Assembly: GCA_035529895.1 (NCBI GenBank)
Contig: DATKVV010000061.1
Location: forward strand, 1-23,142
Reading direction: 5' to 3'
Length of the DNA: 23,142 bases
DNA from: JAUWKC01 sp035529895
Lineage (GTDB): Bacteria; Planctomycetota; Phycisphaerae; Sedimentisphaerales; Anaerobacaceae
Each line of letters begins with the position of its first letter. Position 1 is the stretch's first letter. The notes under the pieces were generated by a model, which worked only from the letters and a program-made list of their open reading frames with translations, searched no databases and was not told the DNA's origin. This document shows, piece by piece, positions 7,133 through 15,048 of the stretch. Made by a program: the position numbers and the translations under genes.

Positions 7133-8452
7133 TTATAGCGTGTGCTTGTAATGTGATATTATAAACTTGCTCTTGCCGCTGGCTGCCGGCGCAATCTCGT
7201 TCACTTTTTCAATCTCTATTGCCATATCGGGCCCCAGCAAATTTCTGTAGCGATTGCGCAAGAGGGCCTCCAGCGTCTTGTTATCAGAATCTTTCCCGGC
7301 GACGTATCTGACTGCTAAACCGCCGTCCTCACTTTGCACAAGTTGAAACTGGCGGACTTGGGGATGATTCATCAGGCCTTTCAATTGGTTCCAGGGTATC
7401 TGTCTGCCATCCGGAAGAAAGATATCTTCGCCGGTCCTGCCGATAATCTCGGCGATCATCGGCAGCTTGCAGCCACACGGACACGCCTCCCGTGTCAGTC
7501 TGGCCAGATCGCCGTTCTTGTAACGAATTATAGGCATTGCATAGCGGTTCAAATTCGTCACAACCACCTCGCCAATCTGTCCATCGGCAACAGGCTCGCT
7601 GTTGTTCACAATCTCTATGATTACGTTGTCGGCATTTATATGATAGCCGGCGCCGCAACGGCATTGCCAGGCCACGTCGCCGGCCTCATTACAGGCATAT
7701 ATGTCCGCAACTTTAATATCGAACACAGATTCGATCAAACCTCTGACCTGCGGACTGAGGCATTCGCCTGTGGTCAAAACCGCGCCAGGCTTAAAAAGAG
7801 GGAAAACACCGTCGCGAACCTTGCAGGCAAGGGCCCTTACTGCGGGGGCGATACCAATAAGAACCGGCTTTCTTAATTCGGTCAAAAGTTCCTTTGCATA
7901 TTCAATATTTTCCTCGGAATCCACATAAGGGTTGATGTAATACGTCTTGTGGATACCTTGCAGGAATGTCCAGTGCGCCTTTTTTCTATAGAGTTCGTTT
8001 GCAGTTTTGAGGGGCGTAAGGATTGGTGCGGCGAGAAAACTGATCCCCAAAGCCTGCCGATATCGAATAACCGCCGCCGAATTGAATATCCGCGAACTCC
8101 TGTCTGAAAGAATGCACACCGGAATCCCGGTACTGCCCGAGGTGCAGGTAACCCGGCAGTCAGAAAGTTCGCGAGGCAGAAAATCCCAGAATCTCTCACG
8201 AAGTTCTTCCTTGGTCAGGGTGGGAACCCTGGCCAGGTCGACTGCGGTTTTAATCCTGTCCGGCGAAATGCCCGCCTGTTCGAATACTTCCCTGTAGTAT
8301 TTTATGTTGTCGTAGCTGTAATGTATCAAGCTCTGCAGCTTTGTGTTCTGTATCCTCACAATCGCTTCAGGGTCGAATTGTCTCGAGATTGCAGACCGCG
8401 CCTGTTTATACGTTGTTAGGCCAAGTCCAATTCTACTAAAGAGACGGCTCAT
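7133..8452 (-). CDS. PaaK/CapK-family adenylate-forming enzyme
   Basis: This 439-residue protein resembles phenylacetate-CoA ligase PaaK and the CapK proteins of capsule clusters. It has the ATP loop TCTSGSTGIP (about 102-111), a YACNEAG box, RYKNGDLARL near residue 320 and a C-terminal SGKSKFIIS carrying the probable catalytic Lys. Cysteines in CRCGAG and CPCGCKLP may bind zinc, as in several PaaK relatives. It would activate a carboxylic acid as acyl-AMP and pass it to CoA or a carrier; the substrate is unknown. The start at 8452 overlaps the previous stop (ATGA, 8452-8449); an in-frame upstream start at 8485 is possible but less likely. It is the last gene of the polysaccharide operon, convergent with the redox operon 70 bp away. 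Confidence 0.85.
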   Translation of the reverse strand: MSRLFSRIGLGLTTYKQARSAISRQFDPEAIVRIQNTKLQSLIHYSYDNIKYYREVFEQAGISPDRIKTAVDLARVPTLTKEELRERFWDFLPRELSDCRVTCTSGSTGIPVCILSDRSSRIFNSAAVIRYRQALGISFLAAPILTPLKTANELYRKKAHWTFLQGIHKTYYINPYVDSEENIEYAKELLTELRKPVLIGIAPAVRALACKVRDGVFPLFKPGAVLTTGECLSPQVRGLIESVFDIKVADIYACNEAGDVAWQCRCGAGYHINADNVIIEIVNNSEPVADGQIGEVVVTNLNRYAMPIIRYKNGDLARLTREACPCGCKLPMIAEIIGRTGEDIFLPDGRQIPWNQLKGLMNHPQVRQFQLVQSEDGGLAVRYVAGKDSDNKTLEALLRNRYRNLLGPDMAIEIEKVNEIAPAASGKSKFIISHYKHTL

Positions 8453-9267
8453 CTTGGCACCTGTTTCAGTATTCTTTCCAGCCACTGCCGCGAGACATCA
8501 AATATTTCCTCTTTCCATTTGTAATGGAAGAAGCTGTGGTTCGCGCCGGAGATTACATGACAATCATACGGGACATCATTTTCCCGGCACCTGCCGGTGT
8601 AATAGCGACTGGATTCGGCTGCTATTGGGTCATAACCTCCGTAGATGAATAGCACGGCACATTTCGACGTGAAAGCCTTCTTTTCTGTTCCCGTGTATCT
8701 GCAGCGGAGTCGTAAAGCGGTTAGCAAGGTCTGCCGGATTTGGGCGATGCTGGCCCTGCCGCTCAGGAACTTGCGAAGATACTCCGGGTCTTTCAATTTA
8801 CAGACGTACTCACTCAACCGGCTTCCAAATGATTTCAGGGCGGCCCTGCCGCTTGATATCGGCGTAGATAATAGAATCATTCCGTTTAGTGGAAGGCGGT
8901 GCTGGACCATCGCTGTATAGCATACACGCGCCCCTCTGCTTATGCCAAACAGAACCACGCCCTGCAGGTTCGCCTCGGTTACAAAAAACCGGACAGCACT
9001 AATAACATCGGATACATCGGCCGTGATGTCATTGTCCGAAGCGGCACCCGTACTATCGCCGCAGCCGGCCAGATCGAATCTCAACGTTGGATATCCCAAC
9101 ACATTGAGCCTGTTTGCCGCTTCGACGAACATCCTGTGCGGCCCAAGTCTGTTACCATCGGCGGCATGAACAAATATGATACCGACATCGTTTGTCCTCC
9201 GAGGTGGAATCCCACACGAATAATAGAGTTCGTTTTCACCGCTTCTAAAGTTGCCGACTTTAACCAC
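8449..9267 (-). CDS. Alpha/beta hydrolase, exosortase-system hydrolase 1-like
   Basis: The 272-residue alpha/beta-hydrolase has a complete triad: nucleophile elbow GISRG with S110, acid D213 in YGGYDPIA and H244 in GANHSF. The oxyanion region FVHAADGNR lies at 32-40. It is probably a cytoplasmic thioesterase or esterase, with no signal peptide. It starts at GTG 9267 (no in-frame ATG nearby) and overlaps the end of the preceding gene by 8 bp. A pair of hydrolases next to an acyl carrier protein and an acyl-AMP ligase in a glycan cluster is the arrangement known from exosortase-A loci, where these proteins remain functionally uncharacterised. A role in releasing or transferring an acyl group is inference. 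Confidence 0.82.
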   Translation of the reverse strand: MVKVGNFRSGENELYYSCGIPPRRTNDVGIIFVHAADGNRLGPHRMFVEAANRLNVLGYPTLRFDLAGCGDSTGAASDNDITADVSDVISAVRFFVTEANLQGVVLFGISRGARVCYTAMVQHRLPLNGMILLSTPISSGRAALKSFGSRLSEYVCKLKDPEYLRKFLSGRASIAQIRQTLLTALRLRCRYTGTEKKAFTSKCAVLFIYGGYDPIAAESSRYYTGRCRENDVPYDCHVISGANHSFFHYKWKEEIFDVSRQWLERILKQVPR

Positions 9268-9952
9268 GACACCACCATAATACCCTTTGTGTCAGCTCTG
9301 TGTAGTCTGAACCAGGAATACGCTCCCAAAAGACGGGCATCTGCACGCACTCAACCAGGAGCTGCTGAACTGAACCTTCCAGTGATTTGGCCAGACCGGC
9401 GATATCCTGCCGGAGTTTTGACTGGGCTGATATTTGCACGATGCGAACGGAATTCGTTACGGCACGTTCTCCGGCCGGCCCAGCCAACCGAAAGTTCCTG
9501 ATCTGCTCAATAAGTGTGGTACTGGTTTTATATCCCTCTATGTTTTCATAGCCATTGTCTTGCGGCGCGCGTGGGGACTCGCCCGTCATAAGATTCTTTA
9601 TATGCTGCTTACGATAAAGATAGTCGACATATCGGGCGCCATCGACAACAGGCTCCAAAAGGACAAGGTTTCTGACCGGCCCCTGACCCCCAGAACAGTA
9701 GTCAAGAGCCAGAGTTGCTCCATAACGCAGGCCGACCAGACAGACCTGGTCACCATCGATATACCGGGCCACATCTTCGCGCAGAGATTGCAGGGAAATA
9801 TCTGCAAACTCGCCGGGTGCTTCTGCCGTACCGGTGTAGTCGAACCTCTCCAAAGCAAAACCGGCTGCCAGAAAAGTGTTTTTTAGCTGGTACGAAAAGC
9901 GATGTGCACATTTTCTTTCATCGAACAAAGGGTGAAAGTATATATACCTCAT
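9260..9952 (-). CDS. Alpha/beta-hydrolase-fold protein with Arg at the nucleophile position (exosortase-system hydrolase 2-like)
   Basis: This 230-residue protein has the start of an alpha/beta-hydrolase fold (FHPLFDERK, FDYTGTAEAPGEF), but its nucleophile elbow reads GLRYG, with Arg76 (codon CGT, 9727-9725) where Ser is expected. As I recall it, the exosortase-A-associated hydrolase 2 family also has GLRLG here, so this looks like a family trait and not a chance mutation. No clear C-terminal Asp/His pair is visible. It is probably a non-hydrolytic partner or binding protein. ATG 9952 follows a GTGGTGG stretch that can serve as ribosome site; GTG 9961 and 9958 are in-frame alternatives. It overlaps the next gene by 8 bp. 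Confidence 0.78.
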   Translation of the reverse strand: MRYIYFHPLFDERKCAHRFSYQLKNTFLAAGFALERFDYTGTAEAPGEFADISLQSLREDVARYIDGDQVCLVGLRYGATLALDYCSGGQGPVRNLVLLEPVVDGARYVDYLYRKQHIKNLMTGESPRAPQDNGYENIEGYKTSTTLIEQIRNFRLAGPAGERAVTNSVRIVQISAQSKLRQDIAGLAKSLEGSVQQLLVECVQMPVFWERIPGSDYTELTQRVLWWCRG

Positions 9953-9974
9953 AACCACCACTTAAATAAAGTCT

Positions 9975-11489
9975 CTAAGGCAGCTTGTTAGCCATCTGCT
10001 TGAGCGCATTTCGGTCTACTTTAGAGGTGCCGAGCTTGGGGAGTTTTTCCAGGAATTTTATAGCCCGGGGAACCTTGTGGGTGCTTAACCTGGTTTTGCA
10101 GAACTTTAGTATATCAACGGGACTGGCCTGCACAGAGGTGTCTTTTTTTACCACAAAAGCGCAAGGAACCTCCTGTAACAATTTGTCTCTTTGTGCCACA
10201 ACTGCCGCTTCTCGAATTGCGGGATGCTCGATGAGGCACTCTTCTATCTCAAACGGACATATGTTTTCCCCGCCGCTGATTATGATGTCTTTTGTTCTGC
10301 CGAGTATAAACAGGTTACCATCGTCATCGAGCCTACCGAGGTCTCCCGTTTTTAGCCAGCCGTTTATAATGGTTTTCGCGGTTAAATCGTGCTGCTTATA
10401 ATAGCCTTTCATTACGCCCGAACTTCTTACCATAATCTCACCCCTGCAGTTCGGAGGCAGAGTAATTCCACTGTCATCCACTATTTTTACGGAGACCGAA
10501 GGCATTGGTCTGCCCACGCTCTCAATAGGAAATCCGTTTGGAGACGGTGCAGCAATCGAAATTCTTGAACCAGCCTCGCTCATGCCATAAGTATTTATGA
10601 ATTGTATCCCCTTATATTTCTCAGTCAGCAGCCTGTACGTAGATTTAGGCGTCTTGGCGCCAGAAAGCGTTATATGCCTGAGGCTCCTGAGATTAAACAT
10701 TTGGGGTTTTGGAAATGCAGCCATCAGAACCGCCATATAAGGTACGAACGCCGCAACAGTGACATTGTTTGCTTCCACAGCCTTCAGGAAGTCCCTTATG
10801 AAAAAGGGTTTGTCGCTTATTAAGAATGTGTCGGCCAAACTTGCGTGGGTAAGTATCTGCGCGCAAATACAATATATATGGTGGAATGATAGCGCGCAGT
10901 AAACCACGTTGTGAGCTTCAAATCCCATCAATGACCGATAGACAATCATATTTGAAATTAACTGGCGGTCGGTGAGCATCACTATTTTGGGCGGCCCCGT
11001 GGTTCCAGATGTCGGCACCATCAGGGCAACATCGGCGTTCTGTTCATCAGCCGCACAGTTGCCCAAAATGCTGGTGTCGACTTCCAAGTTTTTGTTATCG
11101 TATCGGACACGGACGATGGTGACCTTTTTGAAGCCGGCCAGCTTATCAAGCGATTGCCTGGCAACCGGCATTTCGCCGGTAATCAGAATCGAAATGTCAG
11201 CTCCGTCCACAAACCCGGCTACCTCATAAGCGGTCATGTGTGCCGAAAGGGGCAGGATGGTGCCGCCGGCCGCTGAAATCGCAAAAAAGCTTATCAAATA
11301 TTCAACTGAATTATCGAGCACAATTCCAACATTGACCCCTCTCGAACATCCTGCCGACTTAAGCTTCCCGGCCAGACTGCATACGTCCGAAAGCATCCGC
11401 TCGTAAGATACTTCAATGCCGCCGCTTTTCATTGCAGCTCTTCGTGGTTCCACTGCAGCGCTGTTCGCAAGCAGGTCAATTATTTTCAT
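9975..11489 (-). CDS. Acyl-AMP/acyl-CoA ligase, class I ANL superfamily
   Basis: The 504-residue enzyme shows all core ANL motifs: TSGTTGPPK (160-168) for ATP, NTYGMSEAG near 304, GWLKTGDLG near 388, the hinge region GRTKDIIISGGENI, and the C-terminal PKLGTSKVDR with catalytic Lys near 490. The length is normal for fatty acyl-AMP or acyl-CoA ligases. It overlaps the end of the acyl carrier protein gene by 14 bp, so the two are translationally coupled and the carrier is the likely acyl acceptor. Exosortase-A clusters carry a similar ligase beside a carrier protein. The acyl substrate is unknown; a medium or long fatty acid is possible. Confidence 0.9.
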   Translation of the reverse strand: MKIIDLLANSAAVEPRRAAMKSGGIEVSYERMLSDVCSLAGKLKSAGCSRGVNVGIVLDNSVEYLISFFAISAAGGTILPLSAHMTAYEVAGFVDGADISILITGEMPVARQSLDKLAGFKKVTIVRVRYDNKNLEVDTSILGNCAADEQNADVALMVPTSGTTGPPKIVMLTDRQLISNMIVYRSLMGFEAHNVVYCALSFHHIYCICAQILTHASLADTFLISDKPFFIRDFLKAVEANNVTVAAFVPYMAVLMAAFPKPQMFNLRSLRHITLSGAKTPKSTYRLLTEKYKGIQFINTYGMSEAGSRISIAAPSPNGFPIESVGRPMPSVSVKIVDDSGITLPPNCRGEIMVRSSGVMKGYYKQHDLTAKTIINGWLKTGDLGRLDDDGNLFILGRTKDIIISGGENICPFEIEECLIEHPAIREAAVVAQRDKLLQEVPCAFVVKKDTSVQASPVDILKFCKTRLSTHKVPRAIKFLEKLPKLGTSKVDRNALKQMANKLP

Positions 11490-11805
11490 ACAGTTTATCC
11501 CGTATCACGCTGACCAAATTACCCAGCATCGAAAAGGTCTCGGAATCAAGTTCATCGTTCTTGATTGAAATCCCGAATTCCTTCTCTATCCCCAGAATTA
11601 CCTGTAGTATGCCGATGGAATCCAGGCCCAGATCTGTTACCAGATTCGTCTGTTCGCTAATGCGGTCAATCAAATCCGCATCGGAAACCCAAGGCTCTAA
11701 AATGGGGCATATCTGCTCAACGATTTCGGCCCGCCCCATTTTTTCAGTCCTGTTCGTTCCCATTGCCAACCTTATCAGCCGTGAACTGTACGCTTTCGCA
11801 TTCAC
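11476..11805 (-). CDS. Acyl carrier protein
   Basis: The protein is 109 residues from GTG 11805. It contains the phosphopantetheine site DLGLDSIGILQV with S63, followed by the acidic helix region EKEFGISIKNDEL. It would be a holo-carrier for an acyl group loaded by the downstream ligase. Two other in-frame starts fit better with the usual 80-95-residue length: ATG 11763 (AAGG about 8 nt upstream, 95 residues) and ATG 11739 (AGGA 8 nt upstream, 87 residues). The carrier domain proper begins near residue 27. It lies 15 bp after the secreted-protein gene and overlaps the ligase gene by 14 bp. No polyketide or peptide synthetase genes are near, so it appears dedicated to this cluster. Confidence 0.88.
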   Translation of the reverse strand: MNAKAYSSRLIRLAMGTNRTEKMGRAEIVEQICPILEPWVSDADLIDRISEQTNLVTDLGLDSIGILQVILGIEKEFGISIKNDELDSETFSMLGNLVSVIRDKLYENN

Positions 11806-11820
11806 AAGGCAATCGCATGA

Positions 11821-12927
11821 CTAAATTGCACCATGGCTAATTTGTCTGACGTGAATGTCATCAAAGTACGCGGCAACTTTGCCTTCAAGACGCAGTCCTA
11901 TTCCACCGGTTACTTCGCAGCTCACGGGTGTCGCAATCGGCTCCGCATTATCCACCCGTACCACAATCCTGCCGGGATTCAGGCTTAATTCCAACTGGTG
12001 CCAGACATCGGCCGCCCACGTAACTTCAAAATTCGCAAGCACTTCCATTGCTTCGGCGTCTTTTCTGGCAAGTTCCATCCTAACCCGGTCAGTTCCCTGA
12101 ACATGGCGCCACGTCAACTGAAGGTAATGAATTGCATCTTTCACGCCGAAACATACAGACACGGACCCATCATTACTCTCAGGTACTACGGACCTGACCG
12201 CCATATTGAGTGAATAATGCGCCCAATCATCACCCTTATGAATAATAAATGAGCTGTCGTCGGACTTGCCCACCAGGGCATTTTCAACAAAACACATCCG
12301 TTCGACAGGATTTTGTACACTCCAATCCCCGCTGATTACCTGCCAACTCGCAAAATTACCACGGTCACATCCATCAAAACCATCGTAGAAAATATCCGAG
12401 AACACCAGGCTGCAATCCTCAGGTGTAATGTATCCTGAGTTTGTGAAAAGCACCTTCTGCAGGCAGATGTGGTCGCTATGGTTGGACAGCACCAATGTGT
12501 GCGTCCCCTTTTCCAAACATACATCAAACCCTCTGACCCAGTGCCACCGATTATACACCGGGTCGTTTCCGACGATCGCCTTATCCAAATCATCGATCCG
12601 CGCAAAGACCGCGTTGGCACATTCATCAAACCATAAAGCGTAAGCCCAGATATGGTACTTGCCATTTTGGGGAATATAAAATCTGTAGGTTGCCTCGCCA
12701 CCGGCCTCGCCACGCCAGCCTCTGCCAATCTTGGGCCCTATCCGCAGGCCTTTCTCGCCCAGGTCGCCTACCACCGCAACTTCGAAGGGCCAGACTATCG
12801 ACAGCGGCATACTTGTACCGACGCTTATGTTGTAGGTTTGACCACTGCTGGTATCGATAGCTGAATAGCCATAGATCGCAACACAAAAGAGTATCAACAG
12901 GATTTTAACAAATTTTGCTATTGCCAT
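11821..12927 (-). CDS. Secreted two-domain beta-sandwich protein (CBM-like plus LamG/concanavalin-like)
   Basis: ATG 12927 gives 368 residues; GTG 12939 is an alternative four codons upstream. A signal peptide is clear (AIAKFVKILLILFCVAIYGYSA, hydrophobic core about 7-20, likely cut after YSA). Residues ~35-170 resemble a carbohydrate-binding beta-sandwich (YRFYIPQNGKYHIWAY, GTHTLVLSNHSDHICLQKV). Residues ~185-365 resemble a LamG or DUF1080-like jelly roll (GDWSVQNPV, HQLELSLNPGRIVVRVDN, YFDDIHVRQI). There are no obvious glycosidase catalytic motifs and no PEP-CTERM or LPXTG tail. It lies between the Wzy-like gene (stop 1 nt before the ATG) and the carrier protein gene, so it probably binds the exported polysaccharide outside the cytoplasm. 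Confidence 0.8.
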   Translation of the reverse strand: MAIAKFVKILLILFCVAIYGYSAIDTSSGQTYNISVGTSMPLSIVWPFEVAVVGDLGEKGLRIGPKIGRGWRGEAGGEATYRFYIPQNGKYHIWAYALWFDECANAVFARIDDLDKAIVGNDPVYNRWHWVRGFDVCLEKGTHTLVLSNHSDHICLQKVLFTNSGYITPEDCSLVFSDIFYDGFDGCDRGNFASWQVISGDWSVQNPVERMCFVENALVGKSDDSSFIIHKGDDWAHYSLNMAVRSVVPESNDGSVSVCFGVKDAIHYLQLTWRHVQGTDRVRMELARKDAEAMEVLANFEVTWAADVWHQLELSLNPGRIVVRVDNAEPIATPVSCEVTGGIGLRLEGKVAAYFDDIHVRQISHGAI

Positions 12928-12928
12928 T

Positions 12929-14203
12929 TCAGAGGTCACCGCAGAGCAGCTCCGTTCTGTCTATGAGCACAAGTACTAAAACGAAAACGATGAGAATTCC
13001 GTTGTAATGAAGCGATGAAAACAAATTTGCGGTGCAAGCTGCGACAAGTCCGGCCAAGTTGACTGTGGCAAACCTGTAGGCTGTGGTAAATTCCTTCTCG
13101 CAGGCCGCTCTGACTTGAGAAAGAGCAAGGCTGAAGTAGCGCGCTGCAATCCAACAGAAGCACACAAGGCCCAATATCCCGATTTCCGCCCCGGTTGCCA
13201 GCCATCCGTTCTGGTCAAATGCCTTTAACGTGTTAAGCTTCGGCAGGCGATAATAGAAATTACTTCGATATTGATTTATGCAACCGGCTCCTGTCCCTGT
13301 GAGGGGGCGTTCCTCCAAAAGGTTAACCTCCGCCTGCCACTCGATATAACGCTGCTTCAGATTGACACCGTCTTCGTCGGCTAACTTAAGATCATTGTGG
13401 AGGACCGAAATAACTGGGTTTGACCCGAGTAAGAACAAGAGCCCCACTCCACATAACAGACTAATCGTAATACACAGCCTGACAGGCCACCCACGGGTGA
13501 GAATCGCCAATGTCCCGGCTCCCAGCGTGATTGCAGCAAGCGCCCCCAAAGAGCCCGATGAAACAAAAGCACCCATGACCAGAACAGTACCGAGCAGTCT
13601 CATCAAGGGTCTGGGGCTGGTGAAAAGATATGCTCCGCACAGTGGAGAAAGTATTCCTATATAGGTTCCGTACTTATAGGCATTGTAATGAAAACCAAAG
13701 TTATCAAAGTCAAACCCGAACCTTCCTATCAGACAATACGAAACACTTATCACCGCTGCTGCGGTCATACAGCCGTAGACTATTTGTAGTGTTCTTGCGT
13801 TACAGATTGCATAGCTAAATAGTGTGTATCCTCCAACCAATACCAGAGCCAGCTTGATTGAGAAATTAGCAGCCCTGCTCAGGTCAGGAGCAAAAGCCAT
13901 AGATAGAATACTGACAGTCAAGTACGCAAGAATGCTCAAATGCGGCAGTGAAGAACCGATAGTCCAATAAGCCCTTTTTACAAGAAAATAACGTGCTAAA
14001 AACAAGATCCATACCAGAACAGCCAGATTCTGCGTGCAGAATATCTGCCACGCCTTACTGCTCTGAAAAGGCCAGAAATGAAAAGCCGACGAGACAATCG
14101 CAATTCCTGCCAGTAACGTCGCGAGCAAGTGCAGCCACCCGCTCATCGGCCGGCCCGCAGCCGTGATATCTTCATTTCTCGAGGTAGTCAACTGTTCAGA
14201 CAT
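12929..14203 (-). CDS. O-antigen ligase/Wzy-family membrane protein
   Basis: This 424-residue integral membrane protein has roughly ten to twelve hydrophobic segments. A periplasmic loop between about residues 275 and 335 contains RYIEWQAEVNLLEERPLTGT and GAGCINQYRSNFYYRLPK, ending in AFDQNGWLATGAEIGILGLV. This is the signature of the Wzy_C/WaaL family (conserved Arg, PLxGxG and an N-W-L-x2-GxxG-like box). It would polymerise or ligate undecaprenyl-linked glycan on the periplasmic face. Family members are divergent, so polymerase and ligase cannot be told apart from sequence. It starts at ATG 14203 without a strong ribosome site. Confidence 0.85.
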   Translation of the reverse strand: MSEQLTTSRNEDITAAGRPMSGWLHLLATLLAGIAIVSSAFHFWPFQSSKAWQIFCTQNLAVLVWILFLARYFLVKRAYWTIGSSLPHLSILAYLTVSILSMAFAPDLSRAANFSIKLALVLVGGYTLFSYAICNARTLQIVYGCMTAAAVISVSYCLIGRFGFDFDNFGFHYNAYKYGTYIGILSPLCGAYLFTSPRPLMRLLGTVLVMGAFVSSGSLGALAAITLGAGTLAILTRGWPVRLCITISLLCGVGLLFLLGSNPVISVLHNDLKLADEDGVNLKQRYIEWQAEVNLLEERPLTGTGAGCINQYRSNFYYRLPKLNTLKAFDQNGWLATGAEIGILGLVCFCWIAARYFSLALSQVRAACEKEFTTAYRFATVNLAGLVAACTANLFSSLHYNGILIVFVLVLVLIDRTELLCGDL

Positions 14204-14269
14204 ATCCGTCGTCTCTATCCAGTCCTATCGCGGTACTGTTTATCGGGACACTTCAACCTCTGCTATCAT

Positions 14270-14401
14270 TTATTGGCGATTCTGGGCCCCTTGCTGTTGA
14301 TATAAATAGCCTATGAGATTTAAGGCGACCCCTGGGGCTTTGATTATTAAAGCTTGCTCCGGAGAATGGAGTATCTGAACTGCTTCACAAAGGCATTTCA
14401 T
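14270..14401 (-). CDS. Possible small ORF (43 aa), translationally coupled
   Basis: The 194 bp gap between the unknown membrane gene and the Wzy-like gene contains a 43-residue frame starting MKCLCEAVQILHSPEQALII and ending at 14270. Its ATG overlaps the stop of the upstream gene as ATGA (14401-14398), like most other junctions in the operon. It has two Cys and a mildly hydrophobic stretch (IIKAPGVALNLIGYLY). It has no recognised family and no Shine-Dalgarno site, so it may be chance or the remnant of a gene. Positions 14204-14269 hold nothing else recognisable. Confidence 0.25.
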   Translation of the reverse strand: MKCLCEAVQILHSPEQALIIKAPGVALNLIGYLYQQQGAQNRQ

Positions 14402-15048
14402 TTGTTCACAAAAAGTGTCGCAAAATAGAAAACCGCAAGAACCAATCCTGTACACTGTCGAAAACGCAGTCCGCCAAGGTTTTCCCACATAAGAACGAAC
14501 AAAAGAAAATACAAGAACAGATTCCCGAGCACACCCAAATTCCTCTCGTAGCCGTAACCGTAGAACTTGTTCAGAATCAAACTAAGCAACGCCATATGGA
14601 TGGTTACGATAACTAATGCCACTACCCATCCGGACAGGATGTTTGCGCTTGAATAATCCTGCGTTGCGTTGGTCGTATTTATCTTGCCAACAAGATATCC
14701 TAATGCACAGAGCAGCAAGACCGCAGTCGTATAGGATACACTGACATCAACCGGCAGGAACGAAATCTGAAAATACTGCGACGATAATTCATTGACTGGA
14801 ACGCTGATTAGATAGAACGCCACTATTTTTTGAAGAGTGGCAAAGGTCGCCGCTTTAAGCGGCAACAACAAAAAAAGCGAGGCAAGGACCAGCATCACCG
14901 GTCTCTCAATCGGAATCTTCAGCGTTAGAAGAAATGAGATGCAACACCCAACGATTACCGCCGAAAGCGTCAGCCCGAAGCTGACTGGCGCTGCTACAGA
15001 CCGTGTTCTTTGCCGTTCTTGGCAGCTTGCTCCAAAGTCTTCGTTCAT
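14398..15048 (-). CDS. Unknown integral membrane protein of the polysaccharide cluster
   Basis: I do not recognise the family of this 216-residue protein. It has a polar N-terminus (about 1-20) and five or six hydrophobic segments, the clearest near 24-42, 49-85, 104-120, 140-160 and 173-187. A conserved-looking loop is NKFYGYGYERNLG. It could be a shortened Wzy-like or other glycan-export membrane protein, but no motif supports that. ATGA overlap with the flippase gene (15048-15045) places it firmly in the operon, next to the flippase and the polymerase/ligase. Confidence 0.7.
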   Translation of the reverse strand: MNEDFGASCQERQRTRSVAAPVSFGLTLSAVIVGCCISFLLTLKIPIERPVMLVLASLFLLLPLKAATFATLQKIVAFYLISVPVNELSSQYFQISFLPVDVSVSYTTAVLLLCALGYLVGKINTTNATQDYSSANILSGWVVALVIVTIHMALLSLILNKFYGYGYERNLGVLGNLFLYFLLFVLMWENLGGLRFRQCTGLVLAVFYFATLFVNK

